Assembly: GCF_024169925.1 (NCBI RefSeq)
Contig: NZ_JALJXF010000001.1
Location: 4,346,001 to 4,410,000 of the forward strand
Direction: 5' to 3'
Length of the DNA stretch: 64,000 nt
DNA from: Methylorubrum extorquens
GTDB taxonomy: Bacteria; Pseudomonadota; Alphaproteobacteria; Rhizobiales; Beijerinckiaceae
Positions within the stretch are counted from its first letter, which is position 1. Each line of letters begins with the position of its first letter. Shown here in pieces: positions 61,159-64,000 of the stretch. The notes below the pieces were generated by a model. That model was given only the letters and a program-made list of their open reading frames with translations, had not been told where the DNA came from and made no database searches. A program made the position numbers and the translations under genes.

Positions 61159-64000
61159 GCGGCTTCAACCTCTCGGCGCTCGCCGTCCGCGAGCGGGCCG
61201 TCACCTTATTTCTTTTGATCGCTCTCACAGGCGCGGGCTTCTTCGCCTTCGAGAAGCTTGGACGCGCAGAGGACCCGGCCTTCACCGTCAAGGTCATGAC
61301 GGTCTCGGCCGCTTGGCCCGGAGCCACGGCGGAGGAGATGCAGCGCCAGGTCGCCGACCCGCTGGAGAAGCGACTGCAGGAACTCGTCTACTACGACCGG
61401 GCCGAGACTACGGTGCGCCCGGGCCTGATGGTGACCAAGGTCATCTTCAAGGACAACATGCCTCCGGCCAAGCTGCAATCGGAGTTCTACCAGACCCGCA
61501 AGAAGCTTTCCGACCAAGCCGCCAGCCTACCCCGCGGCGTGATGGGCCCGCTGTTCAACGACGAGTTCTCGGACATCTACTTCGCCCTCTACGCCGTGCA
61601 GGCCAAGGGCCTGCCGCACCGCCAGCTCGTGCTGCGCGCAGAGGACCTGCGCCAGCGCCTGCTGCGGGTGCCGGGCGTCGAGAAGATCAACATTCTCGGC
61701 GAGCAGGCCCAGAAGATCTTCGTCGAGATTTCCTACCAGCGCCTCGCGACGCTGGGCATCAACGGCCAGCAGGTCCTGGCCGCGCTGGCCAACCAGAACG
61801 ACGTGACGCCCGCGGGCTTCGTCGAGGCCGAGGGCCCGCGCGTCTACCTGCGGCTCGACGGGGCCATCGATGGGATCGAGGCGGTCCGCAACCTGCCGGT
61901 GGCGGCGGGCGACCGCAGCCTCAAGCTCGGCGATATCGCCGAGGTCAAGCGCGGCTACGAGGACCCCAGGACCTTCGAGATCCGCAACGACGGCGAGCCG
62001 GCGCTGATGCTCGGCCTCGTAATGAAGCCCGGCTTCAACGGCTTGACCCTCGGCCAGGCCCTGAACGCCGAGGAAGTCGCCATCCACCACGAGACACCCG
62101 TCGGCATCACCTTCACCAAGATCACCGACCAAGCGAAGGTCATCGACGACGCCATCCATGAGTTCATGGTGAAGTTCTTCACCGCGCTCGGCGTGGTGAT
62201 CCTCGTGTCCCTGGTGGCGCTGGGCTTCCGGGTCGGCATCGTTGTGGCGCTGGCCGTGCCGCTGACGCTCTCGGCGGTGTTCGTCGTGATGATGCTCACC
62301 GGCCGCGACTTCGACCGCATCACGCTCGGCGCCCTCATCATCTCGCTCGGCCTCCTCGTCGACGACGCCATCATCGCCATCGAGATGATGGTGGTGCGCA
62401 TGGAGGAGGGCTACGACCGCATCGAGGCGGCGACCTATGCCTGGAGCTCGACCGCCGCGCCGATGCTCACCGGCACGCTGGTCACCATCGCCGGCTTCCT
62501 GCCCGTGGGCTTCGCCGCCTCGACGGCGGGCGAGTATGCCGGCAACATCTTCTGGGTGGTCTCGTTCTCGCTCATCATCTCGTGGATCGTGGCGGTGACC
62601 TTCACGCCCTATCTCGGCGTCAAGCTCCTGCCCAACATCAGACGAGTCGAGGGCGGCCACGACGCGATCTACGCCACGAAGAACTACGAGCGCCTGCGCC
62701 GGATCGTGCGGATGTCGGTCGACCATAAATGGTGGGCCGCCGGCATCACCGTGGCGCTGTTCGCGGGTGCGGTGGTCGCCATGGGCAAGGTCGAGCAGCA
62801 GTTCTTCCCGAACTCCGAGCGCCCCGAACTCATCGTCGAGGTCACCCTTCCGGCGGGCTCGGCCTTCGCCACGACGGAAGCCAGCGTCAAGCGGGTCGAG
62901 GCGGCCGTACGCGAGCTTCCCGAGGCCAGGGAGATCACGAGCTACATCGGGCAGGGCATGCCGCGCTTCGTGCTCTCGTTCGACCCCGAACTGCCCGATC
63001 CCGCCTTCGCGCAGATCGTGGTGCAGACCGCCGACGCGGCGGCCCGCGACGCCCTGCGGGTCAAGGTGCGCGGGCTCGTCGACGCGGGCCGCTTCCCCGA
63101 GGCGCGGGTGCGGGTACTGCAGATCGTGTTCGGGCCGCCGGTGCGCTTCCCCGTCGCCTTCCGGGTGGTCGGACCCGACCTCGATGTGATCCGCGGCATC
63201 GCCGCCGAGGTGTCCGAGGCGATGGCCTCCAACCCGAACATGCGGATGGTCCACCTCGATTGGGGCGACAAGACTCCGAGCCTGCGCCTCGCCCTCGACC
63301 AGGAGCGCCTGCGCCTGATCGGCCTGACCCCCAAGGAGGCCGGCCAGCAGTTGCAGAACTACCTCAACGGCACGCCCGCCACCCAGGTGCGCGAGAACCT
63401 GCGCTCGGTCGACGTACTCCTGCGCAGCCCCGGACCCGAGCGGCGCTCACTCGGCGACATCGGCGACCTGACGCTTGCGACGAAGGACGGGCGCCAGGTG
63501 CCGGTCTCGCAGGTTGCCCGGCTGGAAAGCCGCTACGAGGACGCAGTGCTCAAGCGCTACAACCGCGAGACCTACATCCGCGTGCAGGGCGACGTGCTCG
63601 ACGGCAAGCAGCCGCCGGACATTCACGCCCAGGTCTTCCCACTGCTCGACCCGATCAAGGCCAAGCTGCCGCCGGGGTATCGCATCGACACGGCCGGCTC
63701 GGTCGAGGAGAGCGTGAAGGCGCAACTGTCGCTGGCAGCCGTATTCCCGGTCATGCTGTTCGTCACGCTGACGGTCATCATGATCCAGGTCCGGTCGTTC
63801 TCCGCCATGTTCATGGTGTTCGCGACCGCCCCGCTCGGGCTGGTGGGGGCCGCGCCGACGCTGCTGATCTTCGGGCAACCCTTCGGCTTCAACGCGATCC
63901 TCGGCCTGATCGCGCTGTCGGGCATCCTGATGCGCAACACCCTGATCCTCGTGGACCAGATCCACCACGATCAGGCCGCGGGGCTGTCGGACTACGACGC
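61155..64000 (+). CDS. RND efflux transporter, partial at right edge
   Basis: At least 948 residues, open to the end of the window. The first helix follows MSGFNLSALAVRERAVTLFLL; a porter domain, six helices (about 335-535) and a second porter region follow. Helix 4 carries the proton-relay Asp pair in SLGLLVDDAIIAIEMM. The sequence is in the HAE1/AcrB superfamily, in the branch often annotated as multidrug or heavy-metal efflux; the substrate cannot be named. It is translationally coupled to the adaptor gene. The C-terminal helices are cut off by the window. Confidence 0.9.
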   Translation, partial: MSGFNLSALAVRERAVTLFLLIALTGAGFFAFEKLGRAEDPAFTVKVMTVSAAWPGATAEEMQRQVADPLEKRLQELVYYDRAETTVRPGLMVTKVIFKDNMPPAKLQSEFYQTRKKLSDQAASLPRGVMGPLFNDEFSDIYFALYAVQAKGLPHRQLVLRAEDLRQRLLRVPGVEKINILGEQAQKIFVEISYQRLATLGINGQQVLAALANQNDVTPAGFVEAEGPRVYLRLDGAIDGIEAVRNLPVAAGDRSLKLGDIAEVKRGYEDPRTFEIRNDGEPALMLGLVMKPGFNGLTLGQALNAEEVAIHHETPVGITFTKITDQAKVIDDAIHEFMVKFFTALGVVILVSLVALGFRVGIVVALAVPLTLSAVFVVMMLTGRDFDRITLGALIISLGLLVDDAIIAIEMMVVRMEEGYDRIEAATYAWSSTAAPMLTGTLVTIAGFLPVGFAASTAGEYAGNIFWVVSFSLIISWIVAVTFTPYLGVKLLPNIRRVEGGHDAIYATKNYERLRRIVRMSVDHKWWAAGITVALFAGAVVAMGKVEQQFFPNSERPELIVEVTLPAGSAFATTEASVKRVEAAVRELPEAREITSYIGQGMPRFVLSFDPELPDPAFAQIVVQTADAAARDALRVKVRGLVDAGRFPEARVRVLQIVFGPPVRFPVAFRVVGPDLDVIRGIAAEVSEAMASNPNMRMVHLDWGDKTPSLRLALDQERLRLIGLTPKEAGQQLQNYLNGTPATQVRENLRSVDVLLRSPGPERRSLGDIGDLTLATKDGRQVPVSQVARLESRYEDAVLKRYNRETYIRVQGDVLDGKQPPDIHAQVFPLLDPIKAKLPPGYRIDTAGSVEESVKAQLSLAAVFPVMLFVTLTVIMIQVRSFSAMFMVFATAPLGLVGAAPTLLIFGQPFGFNAILGLIALSGILMRNTLILVDQIHHDQAAGLSDYD

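Overview
The window reads as a stretch of chromosome from a facultatively methylotrophic alphaproteobacterium of the Methylobacterium/Methylorubrum type. The reasons are very high GC, split housekeeping operons typical of Rhizobiales, Hsp20 next to a DUF1150 protein, a FlaF-type flagellar regulator, an mdh-sucCD-sucAB-lpd cluster, and a complete N-methylglutamate (NMG) pathway for methylamine. The organism assignment is inference from gene content; no database was consulted.

Layout. 1-2.5 kb: the end of a probable thiC, then small flagellar genes (FlaG-like, flaF) and small membrane or exported proteins. 2.7-6.3 kb: a metallophosphoesterase and a TonB energy-transduction operon (exported protein, exbB, exbD, tonB). 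6.7-7.7 kb: a heat-shock unit (hsp20 and DUF1150) with a recognisable RpoH-type promoter and an occluded ribosome-binding site. 7.9-10 kb: an alpha/beta hydrolase and a glycosyltransferase. 10.2-19.3 kb: infC (apparently starting at ATT), two oppositely oriented glycan genes (amylo-alpha-1,6-glucosidase and a glycosyltransferase) that split it from rpmI-rplT, then pheS-pheT. 19.3-28.2 kb: a SEC-C protein, a ThiF/MoeB enzyme, dapE, an unrecognised membrane protein with a helix-hairpin-helix-like tail, def-fmt-truA, a GT87-type membrane mannosyltransferase-like protein and recR. 28.5-34.3 kb: pckA, rlmN, a fused aroK-aroB gene and a TetR regulator.

34.6-44.1 kb is the central-carbon block mdh, sucC, sucD, sucA, sucB, lpd, all on the plus strand. 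It covers 2-oxoglutarate to succinate, plus malate to oxaloacetate; malate dehydrogenase also serves the serine cycle of methylotrophs. pckA, 4.5 kb upstream, links the C4 and C3 pools. A LOV-domain (blue-light) hybrid histidine kinase follows.

46.6-57.6 kb is the NMG pathway, arranged divergently. mgdABCD (N-methylglutamate dehydrogenase, sarcosine-oxidase-like) is on the minus strand. A GlxA/AraC-type regulator starts 86 bp from mgdA, and mgsABC (N-methylglutamate synthase) and gmaS (gamma-glutamylmethylamide synthetase) are on the plus strand. Together these turn methylamine into glutamate-bound intermediates and then into a C1 unit for the tetrahydrofolate pool. No methylamine dehydrogenase (mau) genes are present here. 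The window closes with a tRNA-Gly(CCC), a gene-poor AT-rich patch, a crotonase-family frame with no credible start codon, and an RND efflux pair whose pump gene runs off the right edge.

The most useful second-look items are the lost Fe-S cysteines in MgsC, the terminator-like hairpin between mgsC and gmaS, the LOV kinase, the aroK-aroB fusion, the ATT start of infC, the HHH-tailed membrane protein, and a 113-bp palindrome that runs into the dapE ribosome-binding region. No CRISPR array, prophage or clear insertion sequence was seen.
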